15,124 nucleotides of DNA from Thermococcus sp. (GCA_027035445.1 JALVUT010000105.1:1-15124); one strand, 5' to 3'; positions 1 to 6,223 are shown, counted from the first letter of the stretch. Made by a program: numbers and translations. The notes: generated by a model not told the origin, from the letters alone.

Positions 1-749
1 TCCTCCAGCTCCTTAATCAGCCCTTCCAAATACTTCTCCCGCCTGAGCTCCAGCTCAGTAATACCAAGGTAAGTCTTTGCAAGCCAAAAACGCATGAGCT
101 TGTCAGCAAAGTAATACTTTTCATTCTACCTTACAATTAAATCCGTCCTCAAAAGGAACTTCAAATAGTTTGATACTTCACCAGTGGGCTTGTCCAAACG
201 CTTGGCAATCTCTGAAAGCCTCAATCCCTCTTCCTGAGCTAGGATTAGCAGAATCTGCTTATGGATCGATCCTTTGTAAGCTCTTGAGAGAGACTCATTG
301 AAAACATATTCAAGGTGCGTATAAATGTCCCCCTTCTCCGTTAGTAACTCAGTAAGAAAAGCATAGTGAACATCCTTCCCGTCTAATCCTTTCAAAGCCC
401 TCCTCAATTAAACGTCTGCACGGTTCTCCGGGGATAAGATCTCCTCCATCATCCTGACTGCTGAGCCGGAGATAAAGTATGCGATGTTCTTCTGCTTTTC
501 CGTAACAGCACGCATTACCTCCAAGAATCCCTTGAAATTAAGAACTTCCTGGAATTCATCGAGAATAAAAACCGCTTTTTGCTCTGTTTTATCTAAAATT
601 GAGTCCTGGGCATCAAATAGAGTCTCAATATTCCCATCCTTAATTGCTTTAACTTCCTTATCAACGTCAAGCTTTGCCGACAGGATTAGCAGGTCATCCC
701 AAGTTAAGACCCCACTCCAAAGCCACAACCCGACTTCAAACGAACCCAT
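1..749 (-). pseudogene. Decayed archaeal AAA ATPase (ATPase_2 type), N-terminus missing, two in-frame stops
   Basis: Three fragments lie in one minus-strand frame. The first (749-411) has a Walker B-like segment (AVFILDEFQEV) and a sensor-like segment (YFISGSAVRMMEEIL) typical of the archaeal ATPase family with a C-terminal winged helix. It ends at a TAA (408-410). The second (407-129) carries a winged-helix-like stretch (LRLSEIAKRLDKPTGEVSNY) and ends at a TAG (126-128). The third (125 to the left edge) continues in the same frame with KYYFADKLMRFWLAK, a hallmark near the end of these proteins. The Walker A part expected upstream is absent: the frame runs directly into the stop of the biotin carrier gene 12 bases away. 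Comparison with the remembered family layout suggests that roughly 80-100 residues are also missing at the first stop. The DNA is visibly more AT-rich than the next genes. A truncated but translated fragment is possible but unlikely. Confidence 0.8.
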
Positions 750-761
750 GAGCGCAAAACC

Positions 762-1166
762 CTACTGTACTGCGTCCAACTCGATCAACGCCTGCCCGGT
801 GTCCACGGTATCCCCCTCCCTGACAAGGATCCTCTTAACAACACCGTCCTTCAGGCAGGACACCTCGTTCTCCATTTTCATGGCTTCCATGAGCAGGAGG
901 TCTTGACCGGCCTTGACCCTCTCACCCTCCCCCACGAGTAGCCTCAGAATCTTGCCGGGCATCGGGGCGGCAACAACGTTTCCCCCTGTGGTAGGAGCCA
1001 CCGGGACTCTCGGAACGGACGGAGCTGGAGACGGGGTCTGGGCCGCCTCTCCAGCCTGAACCCCGGGGGTTTTCTCGTTAAAGCCCGCCCTGAAGGTTCC
1101 CCCGCTCAGTTCTTCAACCTCGACCTCGTACTCAACGCCGTCAACGACGACCCTGACCCTCACCAT
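762..1166 (-). CDS. Biotin carboxyl carrier protein (biotinyl domain, sodium-pump decarboxylase gamma type)
   Basis: A 134-aa protein that carries covalently bound biotin and shuttles CO2 between carboxylase or decarboxylase subunits. An N-terminal beta-rich stretch (VRVVVDGVEYEVEVEEL) leads into a Pro/Ala/Thr-rich linker (about residues 35-62) and a biotinyl domain from about residue 64 to the end. The domain has the MEAMKMENEV motif, and the lysine of AMKM (residue 97) is the biotin attachment site. Length and layout match methylmalonyl-CoA or oxaloacetate decarboxylase biotin subunits and short AccB-like proteins. The ATG at 1166 is preferred because GGTGGTGAGG lies just ahead of it and homologues begin near here; GTG codons at 1172 and 1175 are alternatives that would overlap the upstream gene. 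It follows the 64-aa gene after 2 bases. The usual carboxyltransferase, membrane decarboxylase and biotin carboxylase genes are not in the window, so its partner is unknown. Confidence 0.88.
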   Translation of the reverse strand: MVRVRVVVDGVEYEVEVEELSGGTFRAGFNEKTPGVQAGEAAQTPSPAPSVPRVPVAPTTGGNVVAAPMPGKILRLLVGEGERVKAGQDLLLMEAMKMENEVSCLKDGVVKRILVREGDTVDTGQALIELDAVQ

Positions 1167-1168
1167 CC

Positions 1169-1363
1169 TCACCACCCCCCTCGGTCAAGGAGGTAGTTGA
1201 AGTTTTCAACCTCCAGGAATCTGGACTGAAGACCGTACAGACTCCAGGCACTTGAAGGTTTCCTTCCAAACGGCAGAGGCTTAAGCTGGGCACTCTTTCC
1301 GGCGAGGTACGCCAATATCGCCGCGGTAATAACAGCAACCTTCTTCGGGGTAAGCTCCATCAT
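1169..1363 (-). CDS. Small protein resembling the C-terminal tail of decarboxylase gamma (OadG-like) subunits
   Basis: A 64-aa protein. Its first part (ELTPKKVAVITAAILAYLAG) is an alanine/isoleucine-rich amphipathic or weakly hydrophobic helix, and the second contains SSAWSLYGLQSRF. From memory, the pair 'TPE.VA.I.AAI..YL' and 'SAWSLAGR' occurs at the C-terminus of OadG/MmdC-type subunits of sodium-translocating decarboxylases, so I read this as a stand-alone version of that tail, without the usual N-terminal membrane helix. It would dock the biotin carrier or carboxyltransferase. The start is ATG-ATG at 1363/1360, just after a GAGGTGA ribosome binding site (1366-1372); the frame extends to 1399 but that part has no such site. 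It sits 60 bases after pxpC, with no TATA box visible in between, and 2 bases before the biotin carrier gene. Confidence is fair that it is a gene, lower for the family. Confidence 0.65.
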   Translation of the reverse strand: MMELTPKKVAVITAAILAYLAGKSAQLKPLPFGRKPSSAWSLYGLQSRFLEVENFNYLLDRGGW

Positions 1364-1423
1364 TTTCACCTCACAGAGACAGCCTGATGCTCTGCCCACC
1401 GTACGGGCCGGCGGGAACAGAAC

Positions 1424-2425
1424 TCATCCCCTCCCAACAGTTTTCGTGAACGCGAGCACCTCCTCCCCGAGGATCCTTATTCTGTAGGCCCTCACCTCCC
1501 CGCGCAGGTACAGCTTTATACCCTCCATCATGGCCTCCCGCTTCCTCAGGAGTTTCTGGGCCCCATCAACCTCGACCGCTTTGAATCTTATCTTACCTCC
1601 AACCCTTGTCTGGGCCACCTTTGGAACGTCCACCCTGGCCACAACCCCTATTTTTGCGTAACCCCCGGTGGTCTGTCTGTCGGCAAGCATGATTATAGGC
1701 TTCCCGCTCTTCGGGACCTGAACGGAGCCCAAGGGAATCGCATCGGTGATTATATCGGCCCCCTTTTCGGAGTGTTCTATTCGCGGCCCGTCCAGACGGT
1801 ACCCCATCCTGTCCGATTCCGGAGCCACCCTGTATTCAGAGCTCAGGAAGGTATCAACCCCCCTCCCCGTAAAGTGATCCTCCTGGGGGCCGAGGATTAC
1901 CATGATCTCACTTTCGCTCCCGTATCTCGGTATGAACTCCTCAGGGAGCCTTTTCCCCTCCCTCCCGGTTAAAATAGCCGGCCCAATGTTCAGCGTATCC
2001 CCGGGTCTCAGGGCCCTCCCGAACTTCGCCCTCAGGTACGTGGAGCAGCTCCCAAGCACTGGCTCACACCTTACCCCCCCGGCAAAAGCTATGTAACCGT
2101 ACACGCCACTTCTAAGGACGCCCACCTCAAGTAAGTCCCCCCTCTTTGCCCAGTAGCTCGCCCACGGACTTATCGGAGTTCCATTTAGCTTGACCTCAAC
2201 ATCCCCCCCAACGGCAAAAACCGCCGAGGAGTGAAAGGCCACGGTGGGACCCCCAAGCACGAACTCTAGGAGGGGAGCACCACCATCGTTACCCACAAGG
2301 TAGTTCGTTAGCCTTGCGGAGACCTCATCCATAACACCACTCACCGGGACACCGAACTTCTGATGACCATACCTCCCCAAGTCCTGAACGGTCGTTAGTG
2401 AGGGCACGTTTACCAGCTCTATCAT
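1424..2425 (-). CDS. pxpC: 5-oxoprolinase subunit PxpC (KipA / biotin-dependent carboxylase-like domain)
   Basis: A 333-aa cytosolic subunit of the ATP-dependent PxpABC 5-oxoprolinase, which opens 5-oxoproline to glutamate. The family is also called KipA, AHS2 or allophanate hydrolase subunit 2. Family motifs are in order: TTVQDLGRYGHQKFGVP at the N-terminus, VSGVMDEVSA, LEFVLGGPT, SDRMGYRLDGP in the middle, then ITDAIPLGSVQVPKSGKPI and LADRQTTGGYAKIG. The length matches the family, so it looks complete. Its ATG overlaps the pxpB stop by 4 bases (ATGA), which indicates translational coupling. With pxpB it forms the heterodimer that, in the characterised bacterial system, uses ATP to activate the lactam. 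Older annotations as 'allophanate hydrolase subunit' or 'KipI antagonist' reflect homology only; the presence of pxpA favours 5-oxoprolinase. Confidence 0.93.
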   Translation of the reverse strand: MIELVNVPSLTTVQDLGRYGHQKFGVPVSGVMDEVSARLTNYLVGNDGGAPLLEFVLGGPTVAFHSSAVFAVGGDVEVKLNGTPISPWASYWAKRGDLLEVGVLRSGVYGYIAFAGGVRCEPVLGSCSTYLRAKFGRALRPGDTLNIGPAILTGREGKRLPEEFIPRYGSESEIMVILGPQEDHFTGRGVDTFLSSEYRVAPESDRMGYRLDGPRIEHSEKGADIITDAIPLGSVQVPKSGKPIIMLADRQTTGGYAKIGVVARVDVPKVAQTRVGGKIRFKAVEVDGAQKLLRKREAMMEGIKLYLRGEVRAYRIRILGEEVLAFTKTVGRG

Positions 2426-3105
2426 CCCCCGTCACTCTCCCGGTGAATCCTCCAGAACTCCTCCTCACTTATGGGTTTAAACCTAACGTAGTCACCGGGC
2501 AGTACCAGACTGGGCGGGCTCTCCATTGGGTTAAACGTTTTTAGAGGGGTCCTCCCAATTAAACGCCATCCCCCCGGACTCTCTATGGCATACCAACCCG
2601 TCTGCTTCCCGGCTATCCCAACACTCCCAGCGGGAACTTTTAAGCGTGGCTTTTCAAGACGGGGGGTTGTTATGCGCTCATCCATCCCCCCAAGATACGC
2701 GAACCCCGGGACAAAGCCAAGCATGTAAACCCTGTACAGGGGCTTTGAGTGAATCTCCACAACCTCCTCAACGGTGAGCCCGTTGTACTCAGCAACGAAT
2801 CCTATATCGGGTCCGAATTCACCACCATAGGCAACTGGAATCTCGACTACCCTTCCCTTCCATTCCTCAACCCGGGCGTTCAGAAGGCGCTTTAATGAAT
2901 CAACGACCTCGGGGTAAGATACCACAAGCGGGTCGTAGTAGACGTAAACGCTCGTGTACGTTGGGACGCTCTCAACGAGCCAGTCCGGGGATGCCTTCTC
3001 TATAGCCCTTACAACGGCGTGAACCCTCCTGTTCACCTCCTCATCTATCCCATCCCCAAAGACCACGACCACGGCGGAATCCCCTGCTGGTTTAAAAACA
3101 GGCAT
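2422..3105 (-). CDS. pxpB: 5-oxoprolinase subunit PxpB (KipI / AHS1 family)
   Basis: A 227-aa subunit paired with PxpC in the 5-oxoprolinase. Visible family motifs are GDSAVVVVFG at residues 8-17, VPTYTSVYVYYDP near residue 50, YMLGFVPGFAYLGG, and TPRLEKPRLKVPAGSVGIAG followed by QTGWYAIESPGGW. The last block is the cyclophilin-like part that contributes to nucleotide and substrate handling. The ATG start is preceded by AAGGTGA at a normal distance, and the TGA of pxpA lies within that site. The gap from pxpA is 4 bases and pxpC overlaps by 4, so all three are co-transcribed. B. subtilis KipI is known as an inhibitor of the sporulation kinase KinA; no such kinase context exists here, and the metabolic role is far more likely. 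Confidence 0.93.
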   Translation of the reverse strand: MPVFKPAGDSAVVVVFGDGIDEEVNRRVHAVVRAIEKASPDWLVESVPTYTSVYVYYDPLVVSYPEVVDSLKRLLNARVEEWKGRVVEIPVAYGGEFGPDIGFVAEYNGLTVEEVVEIHSKPLYRVYMLGFVPGFAYLGGMDERITTPRLEKPRLKVPAGSVGIAGKQTGWYAIESPGGWRLIGRTPLKTFNPMESPPSLVLPGDYVRFKPISEEEFWRIHRESDGG

Positions 3106-3109
3106 GGGA

Positions 3110-3877
3110 TCACCTTATGATCTCCTTCATCGGCACTATCTTGACCCCTTCCTCCTCGAGGATCCTCCTTATGTGTGCCGTGATCTCCACGGCCTTCGGA
3201 TTGTCACCGTGGACGCAGATACTGTCAGCCCTGAGCTCCACCCACTCGCCGTTTATCGCCTTAACCCCACCATCCTTGACCATCGAGACAACCCTCTCGA
3301 CTATCTCGTTCTTGTCTTGTATCACGGCACCTGGCTTCGAGCGGGAGACGAGCGTCCCATCGGGATTATAAGCCCTGTCGGCGAAGACCTCATGGGCCAC
3401 CTTCACTCCCATCTCCCCCGCCATCTCAGCGGGCCTTGAGCCCGAGAGTGCTACGAAAATCAGGTTTTTGTCGAAGTCCACTATTCCTTCAATGACCGCC
3501 CTCGCGAGCTCTTCCTCCCTCACCAAAGCGTTGTAGAGGGCACCGTGCGGCTTAACATGTTGCAGCTCAAGGCCTTCGGCCCTGGCAAAAGCGTGAAGGG
3601 CGCCCACCTGGTAGAGAATGTAGTTCCTCGCCTCCTCCGGGGAGAGCTTCATGTACCTCCTCCCAAAGCCGAGTAAATCCGGGTAACCCGGATGGGCTCC
3701 GACGGCGACGTCGTTCTCCTTCGCGAGTCTCACCGTCTTCCTCATGACCACCGGATCACCGGCGTGCCAGCCGGTCGCAACGTTGGCCGAGCTGATGTAC
3801 TTCATAACCCTCTCATCGAGACCCAACTTGTACCTCCCAAAGCTCTCCCCGAGATCGGAGTTAAGATCAACCCTCAT
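3110..3877 (-). CDS. pxpA: 5-oxoprolinase subunit PxpA (LamB/YcsF family)
   Basis: A 255-aa TIM-barrel-type protein and first gene of the operon. In the bacterial PxpABC complex this subunit completes cleavage of 5-oxoproline to glutamate after ATP-dependent activation by PxpB and PxpC. Signature blocks are [11 protein letters not shown] (residues 4-14), [54 protein letters not shown] and SICVHGDNP near the C-terminus. The conserved Asp/His-rich loops expected of the active site are all present. The more common bacterial sequence in the second block is N-I-A-C-G-F-H-A-G-D-P; Thr and Trp replace Cys and Phe here. The ATG start follows GGTGGTGG at a suitable distance, and an AT-rich promoter lies about 30 bases upstream. 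The enzyme makes physiological sense in a hyperthermophile, where glutamine and N-terminal glutamate cyclise readily. Confidence 0.94.
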   Translation of the reverse strand: MRVDLNSDLGESFGRYKLGLDERVMKYISSANVATGWHAGDPVVMRKTVRLAKENDVAVGAHPGYPDLLGFGRRYMKLSPEEARNYILYQVGALHAFARAEGLELQHVKPHGALYNALVREEELARAVIEGIVDFDKNLIFVALSGSRPAEMAGEMGVKVAHEVFADRAYNPDGTLVSRSKPGAVIQDKNEIVERVVSMVKDGGVKAINGEWVELRADSICVHGDNPKAVEITAHIRRILEEEGVKIVPMKEIIR

Positions 3878-3904
3878 GATCCACCACCATGTATTCTACG
3901 CTTG

Positions 3905-3925
3905 GATAAACTTAAAAATTTTTCT
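3905..3925 (-). promoter_or_regulatory. Probable BRE/TATA promoter for the pxpABC operon
   Basis: On the minus strand the sequence reads GAAAAATTTTTAAGTTTATC. The A-rich BRE-like part followed by a T-rich TATA-like part is placed so that transcription would begin about 25 bases downstream, near 3888-3892. That leaves a leader of only about 10-15 bases containing the GGTGGTGG ribosome binding site of pxpA. The assignment rests on composition and spacing only, and the exact TATA register is uncertain because the tract is uniformly AT-rich. Confidence 0.45.
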
Positions 3926-3977
3926 AGATTATACCTCAATCTATGTTCTGTTGTGTATATATTGTCAAAAATAACTT

Positions 3978-4013
3978 AACAATGTTCAAAATATTGTTTT
4001 AATTTTCGAACAT
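3978..4013. promoter_or_regulatory. Overlapping AT-rich inverted repeats between the divergent pxp and symporter promoters
   Basis: Two dyads overlap here. One is AACAAT (3978-3983) and ATTGTT (3993-3998) with a 9-base spacer. The other is ATGTTC-AAAAT (3982-3992) against ATTTTCGAACAT (4002-4013), an imperfect repeat with one unpaired base. A further related string, TATTGTCAAAAATA, lies just to the left (3960-3973). They lie between the two divergent promoters, where a shared transcription factor (for example an Lrp- or TrmB-type dimer) would bind. No specific regulator is identified, and AT-rich DNA produces dyads by chance. Confidence 0.4.
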
Positions 4014-4062
4014 CTTTCTTGCGGAGCACTTCATAGAGCAAACCCTCCCAGGGGCAACTTGA

Positions 4063-4079
4063 CGAAAAGTATATATTAA
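4063..4079 (+). promoter_or_regulatory. Strong BRE/TATA promoter for the symporter operon
   Basis: CGAAAAGTATATATTAA is a near-ideal archaeal promoter element: a purine/A-rich BRE (CGAAAA, 4063-4068) directly followed by a TATA box (GTATATAT, 4069-4076). Transcription would start about 25 bases downstream, around 4098-4101. That leaves a leader of some 23-26 bases before the ATG of the 33-aa gene, with a GGGGG ribosome-binding-like stretch at 4111-4115. Confidence 0.65.
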
Positions 4080-4123
4080 TCAAGGAAACATATTACAAAT
4101 GAAAACTCTAGGGGGCCTCTGAG

Positions 4124-4225
4124 ATGCCTGGCTCTATTGTGTTTTTGTGGGTTGGGATACCCATACTGTACGTGATATTGGCACTGGCGTACTTCTTCCT
4201 AAGCAAAGATGAGGAGGGTGCCTGA
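4124..4225 (+). CDS. 33-aa single-helix membrane protein, probable accessory subunit of the adjacent symporter
   Basis: A very short open frame that begins at ATG 4124 just downstream of a strong promoter and ends two bases before the symporter start. The product has one hydrophobic segment of about 22 residues (roughly residues 4-26, rich in I, L, V, F, W and Y) and a short charged C-terminus (SKDEEGA). A helix flanked by a polar tail is what is expected of a one-pass membrane peptide. Tiny membrane proteins of this kind are known immediately upstream of some SSS-family symporters ('symporter small accessory protein'; YhdT beside PanF is a larger analogue). Its 3' end contains the GAGGAGGGTG ribosome binding site of the symporter, so translation of the two is probably coupled. 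Family membership is inferred from size, topology and position, not from sequence identity. Confidence 0.75.
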   Translation: MPGSIVFLWVGIPILYVILALAYFFLSKDEEGA

Positions 4226-4227
4226 AA

Positions 4228-5739
4228 ATGAGCATTGTGGTTGTTTCGTTTGTTGTGTACCTGGTCGCAATGATAGCAGTGGGCATACTCACGTACAGGA
4301 TCGGCAGTGAGTCCATCGAGGGCTATTTCCTTGGCAGGAGAAGGTTTGGCCCCTTCACAATAGCCCTCACCCACCAAGCAACGGCCATGAGTGGCTACAT
4401 GTTTCAGGGAATGCCAGGAAAGGGATACAGCCTCGGATTCGGTAGCGTCTGGGTGCCTATGACGAGTGCGGGTGGTCCACTGATAAACTTCACAGTCCTT
4501 GGAAAGAGGCTCAGACGTTTCACCGAAAAGGTTGGCGCAATAACCATACCCGACTTCCTGGAGGCCAGGTACTACGACAACCGCCGCGTTGTTAGGGTAG
4601 TCGCTGTGGTAATAATCTTGATATTCCTCACCGCTTACACTGCTGCCCAGACCGTTGCAATGGGTAGAACCTTGGAATTCCTGACAGGAATCGACTACAG
4701 ATGGGGTGCCATCATAGGCGCACTGACGGTTTTAACCTACGTTCTCCTGGGAGGTTTTGCCGCGGCTGTTTACACAGATGTCATTCAGGCCATCCTGATG
4801 TTCATTGGAGCAATCGTTGTTCCCGCAATTGCCATCGCCAAGATAGGAGGCTTCACAGCGATGTACAATAAGCTCTACACCATCGACCCCAAGTTGACCA
4901 GCGTTTGGGTGGCCCCAATAACCCTCTTGGGCTTCCTTGCAATAGGTTACTTGGGATACCTCGGTCAGCCCCAGCTTCACGTCAGGTTCATGGCAATAAA
5001 GAACTCGAAGATGCTGAAGTACTCCCTGGTGGCCGCAGTCGTGTGGGCGGCCATAGCGCTCTACGGTGTCACACTGGGTGGTGTCGCAGCCAGAGCCCTC
5101 CTGCCGGGAGTAAAGCCTGAGCTATCCCTGATGGCATTGACCAAACAGATGTTGCCCCCCGTCTTTGCCGGAATACTGATAGCCTCCATGGCCGCTGCCA
5201 TAATGTCCTCGGCAAACTCGTACCTTTTAGTCGCGGCCTCTGCACTAGCCAGGGACATCTACAACAAAATGGTGAACCCGAATGCAACTCAGGAAAAGCT
5301 GGTATGGATCAGCAGAATAGCGGTTATCGCCATAAGCCTCTTCTCAATATACTTGGCCCTGGGAGCCACCGCAACAGTATTCAAGCTCGTCCTCTACGCA
5401 TGGGCGGGCCTGGCGTGCTCATTCGGCCCCGTGGTTGTCTTCGGCCTCTACTGGAAGAGGGCGACAAGGGAAAGTGCGGTAGCCGGAATGATAACAGGTG
5501 CCGTAACGGTTATACTCTGGAAACAACTGGGACTCAGCTGGCACCCGTGGTACGAGATGATACCCGGATTCGTCTTCGCCAGCATAGCAATAATAGTGGT
5601 CAGCCTCCTCACAAAGAAACCCCCCAGAGAGATTCAGGAGATAGTCACCTACGCCGCCGGCAAGAGAATCGTGGTGAAAGGTGGCTCGGCAACCCCAGAG
5701 CTAAAAACCCTAGCCGGGGTCGTCGATGACCTCTTCTGA
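4228..5739 (+). CDS. Sodium:solute symporter family protein, PutP-like
   Basis: A 503-aa polytopic membrane protein of the SSS family (LeuT fold, about 13 helices), which couples sodium entry to uptake of a small solute. Visible features are THQATAMSGYMFQG (residues 48-61) at the helix-1 break, TIPDFLEARY after helix 3, VLLGGFAAAVYTDVIQ (172-187) matching the family signature, GYLGQPQLHVRFMA (243-256), which is closest to the proline carriers, and AAAIMSSANSYLL (322-334) carrying the conserved sodium-site serines. The hydrophilic C-terminal tail is about 45 residues. The start is set by GAGGAGGGTG seven bases upstream. The gene is divergent from the 5-oxoprolinase operon, so 5-oxoproline is a reasonable alternative to proline as substrate; nothing in the sequence alone decides this. 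Its last 30 bases overlap the convergent gene. Confidence 0.92.
   Translation: MSIVVVSFVVYLVAMIAVGILTYRIGSESIEGYFLGRRRFGPFTIALTHQATAMSGYMFQGMPGKGYSLGFGSVWVPMTSAGGPLINFTVLGKRLRRFTEKVGAITIPDFLEARYYDNRRVVRVVAVVIILIFLTAYTAAQTVAMGRTLEFLTGIDYRWGAIIGALTVLTYVLLGGFAAAVYTDVIQAILMFIGAIVVPAIAIAKIGGFTAMYNKLYTIDPKLTSVWVAPITLLGFLAIGYLGYLGQPQLHVRFMAIKNSKMLKYSLVAAVVWAAIALYGVTLGGVAARALLPGVKPELSLMALTKQMLPPVFAGILIASMAAAIMSSANSYLLVAASALARDIYNKMVNPNATQEKLVWISRIAVIAISLFSIYLALGATATVFKLVLYAWAGLACSFGPVVVFGLYWKRATRESAVAGMITGAVTVILWKQLGLSWHPWYEMIPGFVFASIAIIVVSLLTKKPPREIQEIVTYAAGKRIVVKGGSATPELKTLAGVVDDLF
5703..5707 (-). terminator. Possible T-tract terminator after the 157-aa gene
   Basis: On the minus strand, TTTTT follows the stop codon of the 157-aa gene by two bases, inside the 3' end of the symporter gene. 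Archaeal termination often uses such short T-tracts without a hairpin. Five thymines is a weak signal. Confidence 0.3.
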
Positions 5740-6183
5740 TTCCCTTATTTTTTGAACCTCTATCTCATCACCGGTAATGCTGTCTATCAGCAAGTACGAG
5801 CCATCCAGCTTCTTTGCCCAGAACACCTTGTACGCAAACGCCTTCTCACTCATCCAGTAGGTGAACCTCAGGTATGCAAACTTCCTAAAAAGAAACGTCT
5901 CGGCCTTATCCCTGGCAAGATCCTCACCCTCAGCATCCGAAATCTCAGGTTCTAAAATCCTTCCCCGCACACCGACCTCCTCCAACTCCGGAAAAAGATC
6001 CGCAAGATACGCCCTGCTGTTTATCCCATCAACCAGCACGATCAGTCTTCCCCTGATGTCCCCGAACACCTTTCTCTTTACCAGGTACTCAAACACATAT
6101 ATCCACATTGGATAATATATATCACGCACATCGCCCGGTGGCTTTTCCTGTAGGGGCTTTATCGTCAGGACCCTCGGGTTCAC
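5710..6183 (-). CDS. Uncharacterised 157-aa soluble protein
   Basis: I do not recognise this family. The 157-aa product has no signal peptide or membrane helix. Visible features are an aromatic-rich N-terminal third (YYPMWIYVFEYLVKRK), a beta-strand-like GRLIVLVDGINSRAYLAD near residues 46-63, an acidic middle (PEISDAEGEDLARDKAET), a second aromatic stretch (RKFAYLRFTYWMSEKAFAY) and a C-terminal part with FWAKKLDGSYLLIDSITGDEIEV. The start codon is GTG at 6183, supported by GGGTGGG four bases upstream; no ATG lies nearby. Base composition is more AT-rich than in the gal genes. It is convergent with the symporter and overlaps it by 30 bases, and it is divergent from galK. No function is proposed; a small nucleotide- or membrane-associated protein cannot be excluded. 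Confidence 0.75.
   Translation of the reverse strand: MNPRVLTIKPLQEKPPGDVRDIYYPMWIYVFEYLVKRKVFGDIRGRLIVLVDGINSRAYLADLFPELEEVGVRGRILEPEISDAEGEDLARDKAETFLFRKFAYLRFTYWMSEKAFAYKVFWAKKLDGSYLLIDSITGDEIEVQKIRESEEVIDDPG
5748..5753 (+). terminator. Possible T-tract terminator after the symporter gene
   Basis: A run of six thymines, preceded by TTA, lies 9 bases after the symporter stop codon and within the convergent gene. This is a common form of intrinsic terminator in Thermococcales. Confidence 0.4.
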
Positions 6184-6213
6184 GATCCCACCCGGAGGGT
6201 TTTGAACTGTAAG

Positions 6214-6223
6214 GTTAAAAAAC
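6214..6223 (-). promoter_or_regulatory. Possible TATA element for the 157-aa gene
   Basis: On the minus strand GTTTTTTAAC lies about 31 bases upstream of the GTG start, so transcription would start just ahead of the GGGTGGG ribosome binding site. It is back to back with the galK promoter in an 85-base gap. The assignment is by position and composition only. Confidence 0.35.

Noticed and set aside
484..906. A 140-codon plus-strand frame spanning the ATPase pseudogene and the biotin carrier gene.
   Set aside because: It is Ser-rich and antisense to two recognisable reading frames, with no promoter or ribosome binding site.
1364..1399. A 12-residue upstream extension of the OadG-tail-like gene.
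   Set aside because: GAGGTGA lies inside this stretch at the correct distance from the ATG-ATG pair at 1360-1363, so that is the more likely start.
6118..6142. A possible TATCAC-N5-GTGATA glycolytic-regulator motif near the gal genes, starting from TATATCACGC.
   Set aside because: Only one half is present and it lies within the coding region of the 157-aa gene; the second half does not match.
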